The notes beneath the pieces are model-generated. The model made no database searches, was not told where the DNA came from, and saw only the letters and a list, made by a program, of their open reading frames with translations. A program made the position numbers and the translations under genes. Shown here piece after piece: positions 30,686-39,020 of a DNA stretch of 64,000 bases (position 1 is its first letter; every line of letters starts with the position of its first letter). Source of the DNA: an uncultured Opitutales bacterium (lineage in GTDB: Bacteria; Verrucomicrobiota; Verrucomicrobiia; Opitutales; Seribacteraceae); assembly GCA_943787575.1 (NCBI GenBank), contig CALSMY010000008.1:104712-168711 (forward strand). The letters run 5' to 3'.

Positions 30686-31231
30686 TAGCCCGCTAAGAGT
30701 GCGGTTATAATAGCTGTGGGTTATTCCAGCCAAGCAAGCAGCCGCAAAACCCCAAAAAGAACACCCGTACAACCTCCCAATTAGTACGATTGGTACGCAA
30801 ACCAGCCCAGCCACATAAACAGGTAACCACAGAAGCAGATGCTCGATCGAAAGATCGGGAAAGAGAGTGATTAGCCAATAAGGAAGTGCCGTGATCATCC
30901 CGTTTTGATATACACCAGGAAGAAGGGTATTTTCTTGGTGCATGCCCAATGCTGCTTTCTGGACAATACTACCAAAATAAAAACTATCATGGGTATTGGG
31001 CAGAGCCACTCCTTGCTTAACCATATTAGGACGCAGGAATACGGTTTCACCTTGTTCGTTTGTGTAATTTGCCTGTGCGTAATCTATCCACTCCAGCCTG
31101 ACCCAAAAACTTAACAAGTAGGCTAATAGGATTAGAAGCAAGGTAACGGACCAAGGTGAATAATCCTTGGGTAAATCAATTAAACCTTTTCCAAACCCTC
31201 GATCCTTGATCGCAGATGTTAAAAAACTCAT
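30680..31231 (-). CDS. PglB/STT3-like oligosaccharyltransferase, N-terminal part
   Basis: N-terminal part of the same enzyme, start ATG 31231. TM1 (SVTLLLILLAYLLSFWVRLEWIDYA) is followed by the first external loop with NTHDSFYFGSIVQKAALG, which corresponds to the metal-binding Asp loop of PglB. TM2-TM4 end with THSYYNRTLSG, near-identical to the YYNRTMSG of Campylobacter PglB. The frame then stops as LL because of an extra G: agcgggctattat, against expected agcggctattat, which would restore SGYYDTD, the second catalytic acidic motif. The break lies in a 3-base homopolymer (30689-30691). Confidence 0.85.
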   Translation of the reverse strand: MSFLTSAIKDRGFGKGLIDLPKDYSPWSVTLLLILLAYLLSFWVRLEWIDYAQANYTNEQGETVFLRPNMVKQGVALPNTHDSFYFGSIVQKAALGMHQENTLLPGVYQNGMITALPYWLITLFPDLSIEHLLLWLPVYVAGLVCVPIVLIGRLYGCSFWGFAAACLAGITHSYYNRTLSGLL

Positions 31232-31314
31232 AAATGAACCAAATTAGTAAACAGGTAAGTTAACATCCAGATCAAGCTAGATGACTTGGCGTATGGGGTA
31301 AAGAAACTACGGGT

Positions 31315-32100
31315 TCAATACTTAAACTTTTTGCTCAATCCGGAAAGTTTTTTCTTTAAATCACGGAGTAAGGTATTTGTTTTATCAGCGTCAAAAGAAT
31401 CCCCTAAAAGAGTTCTTGAACCACCTTCAATACGCCCACCCAAGTTTTTAACATGAAATGCGTAATCGCCATTTACCATAATCCCCAACAACTCAGCTTT
31501 TTGAGAAAATACAAGGTCTCCCTTTCCAGGGTTAAATGCACCGGTTAAAAAAGCAAAGCTTCTTTCGTCGACCTCAATATAACGACCATCTTTCTCGTCA
31601 CGAAGACACTTAGTCTGACCAAAACGACTATCCTTTACATCCACGACGACGGCATCGTCGAACAAGAATGGATTCTGGGGTGCTTGAAAAAGTTCAATAC
31701 CTGAAGATTTTACTAAGTCCTGAGGGTTTGCATAAAGAGGAACAATAATCATCCGAGGATCATCCATGAATGCGATTTCCTTGACCTCCAAGGGTTTTTT
31801 CAACTTCGAACCAGTAATTTGTCCGGTCACAGAGACAAGGCGGCGCGGATTAATCTCAACACGAAAAGGACTGTCCTTGGCATGAACTAGGGCGTATACA
31901 AAATTACCGTCAACCATAAGGATAGTATCCATGGAGAACTTATCTTCACGATTGCTTTGGGTTATGCCAAACTTGTGAGTGTAAGTTAGCTCCAATGTAA
32001 CCTTATTTTGCTCATACCGCGTAAAAATTTCGTTAACCGAGCGGGTTTGCCTTTCGTTAAGTTTGCGAAAGTTTTCCTTTTGTGACGCGATTCTGCACAT
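31315..32100 (-). CDS. Coiled-coil envelope protein, C-terminal domain
   Basis: C-terminal ~250 residues of the coiled-coil protein upstream, out of frame by one base at the A run near 32100 (gaaaaaagatg). Sense resumes about ENFRKLNERQTRSVNEIFTRYEQNKVTLELTY. The rest is beta-rich: FSMDTILMVDGNFVYALVHAKDSPFRV, PRMIIVPLYANPQDLV, DDAVVVDVKDSRFG, GKGDLVFSQKAELLGIMVNGDYAFHV. This recalls a degenerate trypsin-like fold (GLGDSG-type position has GKGDLV) but no catalytic triad can be assigned, so the fold is a guess. It precedes the oligosaccharyltransferase by ~85 bp. Confidence 0.6.
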   Translation of the reverse strand: MCRIASQKENFRKLNERQTRSVNEIFTRYEQNKVTLELTYTHKFGITQSNREDKFSMDTILMVDGNFVYALVHAKDSPFRVEINPRRLVSVTGQITGSKLKKPLEVKEIAFMDDPRMIIVPLYANPQDLVKSSGIELFQAPQNPFLFDDAVVVDVKDSRFGQTKCLRDEKDGRYIEVDERSFAFLTGAFNPGKGDLVFSQKAELLGIMVNGDYAFHVKNLGGRIEGGSRTLLGDSFDADKTNTLLRDLKKKLSGLSKKFKY

Positions 32101-32906
32101 CTTTTTTCACCGACTACATCCTGGGAAACGGTAGATATTTTTTCTCCCACTCCCACCAACCCTTCCCCAACATTTTTTAGGTCCTTCCCCACCCCGTCCA
32201 ATCCTTCATTCAAGGTGTCAATTTTTTGATCAATTTTAGCTGTAGAAGCAAGTAATTCATCCGAACGTTTCTTTTCTTCCATCAACATGGCTTTAGCTTC
32301 GGAGGCAGCAAGTTCTTGCGCTTTAGCCCTCTCCACTGAAGCAGCCAGTTCCAGTCGGGCAGCTTGGGCTTCCTTTTCTTTTTCTGATTTTAATTCAGCT
32401 AATTCTTCAGATTTTTTCTTAGCTTGCTCCAAATTTTTGGCCAAAAGTTCGAGTTCCTTTTTGGATGCGGCATTGCTTTGCAGGAGTTCTTCTCTTTTGC
32501 TTTCGATTTCCTGGCGTTGAGCCTCCAATTTTTCGGCTTCACTCTTGGCAAGGTCAAGTGCTTGTTTGTTTCCTTGAATTACGGCATCCTTAGATTCAAT
32601 TTCCTGCTCTTTTTGCTCAAGAATTTTTTGGCGTTCGGCAATTTCCGCCTCCAATTTGAGTTTTTGTTCGAACAAGTCATCTTTATCGCTGCTCAAATTT
32701 TCAAGCAATGTCTCATTTGTTGCCTCTAGTTCAGCAACAACATCGTCATAGTTTTCGCCGTCAGATATGCGTTCAACAACTTCCTTGGAAACAACTTTTT
32801 GCCCATCCTGTGCAATAACGGCATCCTTAGGCACATCGAAACGTGCCAAAGCGAGAATGCTAAGGAGCAGAAAATCGCAAACTACGAGCAGCAGACTGCG
32901 ATTCAT
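31986..32906 (-). CDS. Membrane-anchored coiled-coil protein (N-terminal Asp in TM)
   Basis: N-terminal half. A single TM segment, RSLLLVVCDFLLLSILALARFDVP, holds an Asp early in the helix, like the proton-path Asp of ExbD/MotB proteins, followed by a ~200-residue charged coiled coil (EAEIAERQKILEQKEQEIESK ... ARLELAASVERAKAQELAAS). It then reaches a Gly-rich segment (LDGVGKDLKNVGEGLVGVGEKI) before the frame break. Its start overlaps the stop of the ExbB/MotA-like gene (ATGA), so the two proteins are probably made as a pair. Function unknown. Confidence 0.65.
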   Translation of the reverse strand: MNRSLLLVVCDFLLLSILALARFDVPKDAVIAQDGQKVVSKEVVERISDGENYDDVVAELEATNETLLENLSSDKDDLFEQKLKLEAEIAERQKILEQKEQEIESKDAVIQGNKQALDLAKSEAEKLEAQRQEIESKREELLQSNAASKKELELLAKNLEQAKKKSEELAELKSEKEKEAQAARLELAASVERAKAQELAASEAKAMLMEEKKRSDELLASTAKIDQKIDTLNEGLDGVGKDLKNVGEGLVGVGEKISTVSQDVVGEKRCAESRHKRKTFANLTKGKPARLTKFLRGMSKIRLHWS

Positions 32907-34507
32907 GCTCCTTTTTCTTCAGCTTGCTTGACCAGCAAATGGTTGCGGTATGGTCGGATTATGACAATTTTCAAAGCCGCAACAAAAAGGATCCCAAACA
33001 AGGTAGAGGTGTAAGCACCGATAAGGGCGTCTTGCTTTACATCTAAAATGAGGAGCAAAATCAAAGACAGAACGGTCCCTCCCAAACCGATATACAATCC
33101 AAGGTCGAATAAGTTTTCCTCGTTGTCGAGCAGTCCGAGTTTTAAACCAGACTTAAGCTCCTCGTTTTTGATTTGCGATACGCGGGACATACAAATCATG
33201 AAAATCACAATTTGAATAAGCAGGAACACTCCTGCGATGATCGCGGTGACGATAGTTAGGTTTTGATCCGCCATAGATTCCTCATTGGCGTAGGCGAGCA
33301 GATTCGCAAGCGCAAAATCAAACCCGGCTACGGATACCTGCCCTCTCGGGGTCTGCAAAAGTGTAGGCTCAAGGGCCAATACACCGAGCAATGCAAACAA
33401 GGCAGAAGCACAAAACCTGCGAGTCCAGCGAAGTGCATAATGACTGCTGGATCGTTGGTAGCCAGGTCTTGGCAGTGTTTTTGAGATAAAAAGAAGAAAA
33501 CAGAAAAAAGATGCAACCAACAGGATGATTTTCAAGGTAATAGAAAGATCTCGGTGTTTGTGAGACAAATCAGTTAATAACCCTCCCCCTAAAAACGGAA
33601 ACAAGGGCTCAGCCAAACGAACGGCAAATCCACTCTGATGAATGGGCTTATTGCGTAGAAGCAAATGATCAAGCGCTCCCTTTCCGTGTGACATAGCGAG
33701 CTTCAAATCATCCAAGGCTCGTTCAACGGCGTCTTCATCACCATCTTTTTGATAAACAGGATAATTGCGCACAAACTTAAGAATTCCCGAAGGGTTACCG
33801 GAAAGCAGGGTCGAGGTGTAAACAATTTGTAAATCTTGCTCGAATTTAGCCTGAATAACTTTCTTTTCCTCAATCATTTCAAGAAGTTGATTCCTTCGTT
33901 CCTCTCTTTTATCCATGGGTAAAAAGCCTACCTCCCGATTCGCTTCTTTAACTTTTCCGATGGAGGCAGAGAGCGGTCGGTTCAGCATACGAATTAAGGC
34001 AGCAAGGTCAAAAACACCCTGTAAATCCGGACAACTTTGAGTAAGTTCAGCCATTTGAATAAGGTTCATTTTGCGGGCGATCTGATGAGCCGACCAGTAG
34101 AACGAACGAATTCGCTCTTTGGATGAATGATCTCCTTGCAATGCCTTTTGTGACAACCGTCCAATCTCAAAAGCAGTGTCGCTAGAATAATAATCTTTTT
34201 CAATCGACATCGCGGTTCCTACCATCATGGGAACAAGAATTGGATAGGGTAGCCAACGCCCATGGCTCTCCATTTTGCCTTCAGCATTAACAATTCCTCC
34301 GATGATTACAGCGTATCCACCATCTTTAGTTCGGCCCAGCTTGAGCATGACCGAACGATCTGCAAGATCACCAAAATTTAGGGAACTAGGTAGGCTAAAA
34401 TTCCCTTCCACTCTTCGAATATTCGTTTCCGTGCCTTCTTTACGAACATCAAACCACTCAGCATGCCCGGCAAATTCGGCTAAGCCTACCCGGGCTTCGA
34501 CAAACAC
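32903..34507 (-). CDS. ExbB/MotA-like multi-TM membrane protein, C-terminal part
   Basis: Main portion of a membrane protein. Sense begins near 34495 (VFVEARVGLAEFAGHAEWFDVRK). A ~330-residue soluble, probably periplasmic region follows, then five TM segments: ITLKIILLVASFFCFLLFI, FCASALFALLGVLAL, LTIVTAIIAGVFLLIQIVIFMI, LYIGLGGTVLSLILLLIL and AYTSTLFGILFVAALKIVII. The last two resemble the paired ExbB/TolQ/MotA helices (GLxGTVxG and TTLxGL patterns). Order with an Asp-TM partner suggests an energised ExbBD/MotAB-like complex; that is inference. Confidence 0.6.
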   Translation of the reverse strand: MFVEARVGLAEFAGHAEWFDVRKEGTETNIRRVEGNFSLPSSLNFGDLADRSVMLKLGRTKDGGYAVIIGGIVNAEGKMESHGRWLPYPILVPMMVGTAMSIEKDYYSSDTAFEIGRLSQKALQGDHSSKERIRSFYWSAHQIARKMNLIQMAELTQSCPDLQGVFDLAALIRMLNRPLSASIGKVKEANREVGFLPMDKREERRNQLLEMIEEKKVIQAKFEQDLQIVYTSTLLSGNPSGILKFVRNYPVYQKDGDEDAVERALDDLKLAMSHGKGALDHLLLRNKPIHQSGFAVRLAEPLFPFLGGGLLTDLSHKHRDLSITLKIILLVASFFCFLLFISKTLPRPGYQRSSSHYALRWTRRFCASALFALLGVLALEPTLLQTPRGQVSVAGFDFALANLLAYANEESMADQNLTIVTAIIAGVFLLIQIVIFMICMSRVSQIKNEELKSGLKLGLLDNEENLFDLGLYIGLGGTVLSLILLLILDVKQDALIGAYTSTLFGILFVAALKIVIIRPYRNHLLVKQAEEKGA

Positions 34508-35179
34508 AGGTCGCGAACCTCAGCTTCAGTTACATTTCCCTCGAAAACCTCTGGGCCTCTCAGTCCAACCGAAAGAAGAACTTTGCGACCTGAAAAGTAT
34601 GGATAATTGGTAAGCTTTGCTACTTTTACCCCTGCAAATGCAAAAACAAGTGGTTCATTGATCAACTTATTCCAGAAAAAACCGGGACGTCCATCCACCG
34701 GAATCGAACGAAGCAATGCCTGGACATTATCATTGGAACTCTTATCCCGCAATCGATCCCAAAGATCTCCTCTTGAAGTTGCACGGTTGTAAACAAAGAA
34801 AGCCTGAAACCTGCCTTTGTCCAAGTTGTATTTGTCTAAACCCCCGAAATATTCGTTAAAGGTAAGCATATCAAAAATACTACCGCCGCCAGATATGGAT
34901 AGTTCCGGATGAGCTTTTTGCTTACTTTCAATGGCATCGGCAAAATCTTGACGCTTACTTACCGAAGCCAAAGGTAAAAGCATTTCAGCAGGACCAATAT
35001 TGTTCTGACGAAGTTGGCGGAACATTTCTTCGTCAACAGTCTTGGTATTGCGTCCAACATCAGACAAAGAACGCTCAGAAACGGTTGCAAAATACACCGG
35101 CGACCCCAAACCAAGGATTCCTAAGAATCAATGCCAATGGAAGAAAAATTATTCCGCCCAACTTTATCTTGTTTGCCAT
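34486..35179 (-). CDS. ExbB/MotA-like membrane protein, N-terminal part
   Basis: N-terminal part of the same gene. The ORF track starts at 35109, but the natural start is ATG 35179: MANKIKLGGIIFLPLALILRNPWFG, a signal/anchor peptide, joins to SPVYFATVSERSLSDVG if one G of the GGGG run at about 35100 is removed. The soluble domain that follows (RQLRQNNIGPAEMLLPLASVSKRQDF, ISGGGSIFDMLTFNEYFGG, SRGDLWDRLRDKSSNDNVQALL) is not recognised. A second break near 34495 loses one base before VFVEARVGLAEF. Confidence 0.55.
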
Positions 35180-35268
35180 ATCCAAATTGGGATACCTTTA
35201 TTTCGAATTCCTCGATTCAATGCAATTTCAATTTAATTCATCTTCATTTTAGTCCATAGTTTTTACAA

Positions 35269-35851
35269 ATGAGTTTATATATACGCTATTTTGGAGATTC
35301 TGTCTTACGCCAAAAAGGTCACAAAATTGAAAAGTTTGATGATCACCTTACCAAGCTTTCCCAGGATATGCTTGAAATCATGCATACTTCCGAAGGCATT
35401 GGGTTAGCTGCTCAACAAATTGGAAAAGCAATTCAATTCTGTGTGATGGAAGTTCCTGATCATCCAGAATATCCAACGACCTGCATACTGGACGGGAAAC
35501 CACTCTCCTCCTCTCTAATCATGCCGCTTTCTCTCGCCAACCCAGTTGTAAAGACTTTACCCAGTGATGAATATTACTACGAGGAAGGCTGCCTGTCGTT
35601 TCCAGGCATCAATGCAGATGTTGCCCGCCCTGAACGAATCGTCGTGACCTATCAGGACTTGGATGGTGTAGAGCACACCCTCGAATGTGACGGATTGCTC
35701 GCACGATGCATACAGCATGAAGTCGACCATCTAAATGGAGTTCTTTTTATTGACCGGATGGAAAAGCCGACCTTTGCGGAAATCAAAAAAGAAGTACAAA
35801 CTCTCAAGCAGAAGACCATCGAAGGAATAAAAAGCTCCAAAGGGCAAATAG
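35269..35851 (+). CDS. def: Peptide deformylase
   Basis: Removes the formyl group from nascent N-terminal Met with Fe2+. The three family motifs are present: EGIGLAAQQIGK (GxGLAAxQ), EEGCLSFPG (EGCLS) and CIQHEVDHLNGVLFIDRM (HExDH). The ORF track continues to 36084, but the last ~75 residues run through the downstream Fur-family gene. Dropping one A from the AAAAA run near 35830 would end the protein as GIKAPKGK and a TAG at 35849-35851, which I favour. Start is ATG 35269, the only one in context. Confidence 0.93.
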
Positions 35852-35866
35852 TGTTTCTTTTCTTGA

Positions 35867-36240
35867 ATGAAAAGAAACACCAAGCAGGCAAAAGTCATTA
35901 CAGAGGTGAATTCGCTCTGCGGGTCGCCCACTTACTCCATCTGGAAATTCATCGAGTCGCGATCCCAAAATATTCCCAGGCTTGGAATTGCCACCATTTA
36001 TCGTCATCTAAAAGCACTTTCCGAATCAATGCAGGTTGTAGGGGTAGACTACCCTGGTCAACCACCCCGCTACGAATGGGTTGACGGCAAAGACAAGGTT
36101 CACTTTGCCTGCCGATCTTGTGATAAGCTATTTGCATTGGCAGATACGACACAAGATACCCCTCCTGCAAAGGCCCAAAGGGATTTAATGTTCAGGGCTT
36201 TGAGGTTATGCTGTATGGGGAGTGTCCAGAGTGTGGGTAA
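35867..36240 (+). CDS. Fur-family metalloregulator (three indels)
   Basis: Ferric/zinc-uptake-type repressor. MKRNTKQAKVITEV starts it at ATG 35867. Reading across indels gives LHLEIHRVAIPKYSQ, then LGIATIYRHLKALSE (recognition helix). Next come HFACRSCDKLFAL and a final GFEVMLYGECPECG with TAA at 36240, so two CxxC motifs form the structural zinc site. The breaks are: one base lost about 35915-35945, one extra G near 35979 (caggcttgg), one C lost near 36192 (ttcaggg). The HHH signature typical of Fur is absent. Whether it is Fur, Zur or PerR is undecided. The TonB receptor and a Fur-box-like palindrome lie downstream. Confidence 0.75.
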
Positions 36241-36250
36241 TCAACCTAGC

Positions 36251-37699
36251 TCAAAAAGAATACCTTAATCCAACCTTAGCCCTCCTTCCCTCGCCTGGAT
36301 ACAAACCTGACCCGAACGCAGTAGATAAATATTCTTCATTAAACAAATTTTCAACGCCACCAAAAAGGGTGGCACTTTCCGACAATTGATAATTTACCCC
36401 GAGATCAAATAACCAATAATCTTCCAGTTTGGTCTCGCTGTTGGAAAAATCACTTCCTCGATAACTTTCTCCCGCATACGATCCTCCAAAACTAAGTAAT
36501 ATCGAATCAACAGGTCTCAATTCCAAATACAATCTAAGAAGCCTTTCAGGCACCAAAGGCACTCTTGACCCTGAGTAATTCAGCGTAGAAGAAGTCCCAT
36601 CTTCGAAAGTGGCTTTGACATATTCATAGCTTAGACCCGAAAGAATCGACTCGGTTATCTGCCACTCCAAAGAAAAATCCAGACCAACTCGACGGATTTT
36701 AGGAAGGTTTATATTTCCTACTTGCGACGACCAGGGATCAGAGGGATCTAATTTTGCCGTATCGTAAACAATTTCGCCATCCATCCATTGTCGGAAAATT
36801 CGGCCACTGATGGAAAATTGGTCCATACTCCAGTCCCCTCCTAGTTCCATTTCATAGCCATTTTCTGGCATCAGATTTGGATTTAAACCAGACCACACAC
36901 TGTAATATTCATCCATTGCCGGGTAGCGATAAAAGCGGCAAATCGTTCCGTAAATTCGGTCATCACCTTCAAATTCACGAATTAGACCAATTCCTCCAGC
37001 CCATTCATCCTTTCTCAAATCAAAATCACCAGAATTTCCTGCCCTTTCAAGCCTGATATTGCCATTAATATTCCAATTGTCAGAGAGATTTACTCCTCCT
37101 GAAACTAAAAAGGCGGTAGTCACTCTTTGGAATTGGGTCAGTGTTTCTGAAAAACCATTATTGGACTTTGAATCAAGTTCAGCATCAGTGAAATCAAAAC
37201 CAAATCTCCAGTCGGCTTGATCTGAGTTAAAATGAAGTGCCGGACTGTAAGAAAAAGTTTGGTAAACTTTTTCTGCCAAGTAAAAACCCCAGTCACCATA
37301 AAATTGTTCATTTACATCACGATCCTGGTATCCAAACCTATTTTCAATTCTCCAGTTGCTATTGATTTCGTAACTCAAACCTGCCCGCCCATGCGAAGAC
37401 CTTTCCTGTACCCCATCATCTGGAGATAGAGTTTGACGACGGTCGATCAGTAACTCAGAGGTGTTTAAACCTCCCGGAAGACCATATTCGCTATCCGACA
37501 CAGCCCAAGATAAATAACCCCTCAAATCGGATTCGCTTCCCCAGTCCAGTCTTAATCCTCCCGCTTCGGTCTCGTGACCTCCATTCACCCGATATCCATC
37601 CGACTCTGCACTCTGCTCTCCAAAAATGGTTAATCCAATTTCTCCAATCCTTTGCGAGTAGGCACCTCTGGCACTGTAAAGAATCAAAACTTCCAGCAC
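36251..37699 (-). CDS. TonB-dependent receptor, beta-barrel part
   Basis: Outer-membrane barrel of a TonB-dependent receptor (BtuB/FepA type). Strands and short turns alternate through ~480 residues, with FRYPAMDEYY-like and PENGYEMELGGDW (typical 'PExxxxYE.G' strand), VENLFNEEYLSTAFGSGLYPGEGRRAKVGLRYSF at the end, where NLFNxxY and a terminal Phe are hallmarks. Substrate is not evident; a Fur-box-like palindrome suggests a metal chelate. The plug lies upstream in the next entry, separated by several frame breaks at about 37680-37720. Confidence 0.85.
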   Translation of the reverse strand: MLEVLILYSARGAYSQRIGEIGLTIFGEQSAESDGYRVNGGHETEAGGLRLDWGSESDLRGYLSWAVSDSEYGLPGGLNTSELLIDRRQTLSPDDGVQERSSHGRAGLSYEINSNWRIENRFGYQDRDVNEQFYGDWGFYLAEKVYQTFSYSPALHFNSDQADWRFGFDFTDAELDSKSNNGFSETLTQFQRVTTAFLVSGGVNLSDNWNINGNIRLERAGNSGDFDLRKDEWAGGIGLIREFEGDDRIYGTICRFYRYPAMDEYYSVWSGLNPNLMPENGYEMELGGDWSMDQFSISGRIFRQWMDGEIVYDTAKLDPSDPWSSQVGNINLPKIRRVGLDFSLEWQITESILSGLSYEYVKATFEDGTSSTLNYSGSRVPLVPERLLRLYLELRPVDSILLSFGGSYAGESYRGSDFSNSETKLEDYWLFDLGVNYQLSESATLFGGVENLFNEEYLSTAFGSGLYPGEGRRAKVGLRYSF

Positions 37700-38198
37700 T
37701 CGCTCTCAATAGAACCTGTAGGTTGGCTCATTGGGTAACTTGGTATTAATCTTGATTACCCCGCCAACCGCATGGTTGCCATAAGTTCCAGACTGCCCAC
37801 CGCGAATTACCTCAATCGACTCAACCAAGCTAGTGGTATAGAGTACCAATTGATTGGAGACATATCGATGGCATTCACTCGATGCCCATCCACAAGAACC
37901 AATGTTCTGTGCTGTCGCGTTCTCTCCAAATCCACCCATTGAAACTGATCGCTCTTGCGGAATTCCCTGAAGTTGATCGAACCTGCAGGTTTGCTTCTTT
38001 GCGCAATAATCCCACCAAATCTGTGGAACCCGACTTCTCAATCTTCTCTGCATCAATAACCTGGACTCTAGCTGGCAAATTCTTGGCTTCAGTCTCCAAT
38101 CGTAGAGCGGATATTTCCATCGGATCCAACTCCGCGTTTCCAAACAAGGAATTTCCAGCCAACAAACTGAACCCTAAGAATTTAAACAATCTACACAT
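37700..38198 (-). pseudogene. TonB-dependent receptor, signal peptide and plug (multiple indels)
   Basis: N-terminal part of the receptor, ATG at 38198. FKFLGFSLLAGNSLFGNAE is a signal peptide, then the plug begins LPARVQVIDAEKIEKSGSTDLVGLLRKEANLQVRSTSGNSAR. It then changes frame repeatedly: SMGGFGENATAQN, then TLVLVDGHRVNAIDMSPINWY, then SIEVIRGGQSGTYGNHAVGGVIKI. Three further insertions at 37680-37715 are needed to reach YSARGAYSQ of the barrel. About six indels in ~500 bp is denser than elsewhere, so either real decay or a very poor consensus. Confidence 0.75.
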
Positions 38199-38206
38199 GA
38201 TAATTT

Positions 38207-38226
38207 ATTGATAATCAATTATCAAT
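38207..38226. promoter_or_regulatory. Fur-box-like palindrome upstream of TonB receptor
   Basis: The 20-bp sequence attgataatcaattatcaat is a perfect inverted repeat with 9-bp arms (ATTGATAAT / ATTATCAAT) around a 2-base centre, matching the GATAAT..ATTATC core of Fur operators. It is 8 bp upstream of the TonB-receptor ATG on the minus strand and ~93 bp before the YceI ATG on the plus strand. A Fur-family gene lies ~2 kb away. Confidence 0.55.
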
Positions 38227-38318
38227 AGTGATCAACAATGAAATTTGATACATTAACTTAAGGCTCAGATTAAGCGATTTACGCATTCGACTTTAGATTA
38301 ACCTGAGGTTACAAAAAC

Positions 38319-38984
38319 GTGATGATTAATAGGCAAAAGCTCGTTTGTACAATAGTTGCAATTAGCGCTTTTACCTTAAATCTTCCCGCCATGGAATTTG
38401 ACTTTCGTCCCCTTGCATCCCTTTGCCGGGTCGAGGTCAATTTATCAACCGGCTTTGGAAGCGGTTCAATAAGGGGAACTTTCGGGCAGATGGTTGGAAC
38501 ATTAAATTTTCATCCAGAATTCCCTGAAAAAACGAGTGGTAAGATCGTTTTAAGTACCCGCTCCTTGCGTTTCAACTACCCAAAAGTTGCCTACGAAGCT
38601 CATGCCCCCGAATGGCTAAATTCTTCTCAATACCCCCAAATTTCTTTCGATCTCGAAAGTTTAAAAAATATTTCCTGGCATGGGAAAGAATTACGATCGG
38701 AAGCCTCAGGTATTTTAAAAATTAAAGAGATTGTGAAATCTATCCGAGTTCCCCTATCCACTCACTACTTTCGCAAAGAACGCAGGAAGTATGAGGGGAA
38801 AAATGGGGACCTGCTACGCCTAGAAGGCTTGGTCAAAATCCCCCGATCAGAATTTGGACTATCCTCAGGAAAACGTACCAATGGGGTGGAGGAAGAAATT
38901 ACCATTCATATATCACTCACCGGTGCTTCTGACAGGGTACGCCCCTTTCTGCCATCTCGTCTTTTTTCAGGGCAGTCTTTTTAA
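38319..38984 (+). CDS. YceI-family exported protein
   Basis: Exported 221-residue protein with signal peptide (VCTIVAISAFTLNLPAMEF). Lipocalin-like YceI fold strands: SGSIRGTFGQMVGTLNFHPEFPEKTSGKIVL, PEWLNSSQYPQISFDLESLKN and DLLRLEGLVKIPRSEFGLSSGKRTN, the last matching the conserved C-terminal YceI strands. YceI proteins bind isoprenoid-type ligands in the periplasm in known cases. Divergent from the TonB receptor, with the Fur-box-like site between, so the two may share regulation. Confidence 0.7.
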   Translation: MMINRQKLVCTIVAISAFTLNLPAMEFDFRPLASLCRVEVNLSTGFGSGSIRGTFGQMVGTLNFHPEFPEKTSGKIVLSTRSLRFNYPKVAYEAHAPEWLNSSQYPQISFDLESLKNISWHGKELRSEASGILKIKEIVKSIRVPLSTHYFRKERRKYEGKNGDLLRLEGLVKIPRSEFGLSSGKRTNGVEEEITIHISLTGASDRVRPFLPSRLFSGQSF

Positions 38985-39020
38985 CTGCTTGTAACCATAC
39001 AGTAGAACTCTAAGTACGGA

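Noticed and set aside
36084-36268. Deformylase fused to a Fur-like protein as a new fusion
   Set aside because: The printed frame runs through, but an A-run indel near 35830 plus an independent ATG at 35867 better explain two separate genes.
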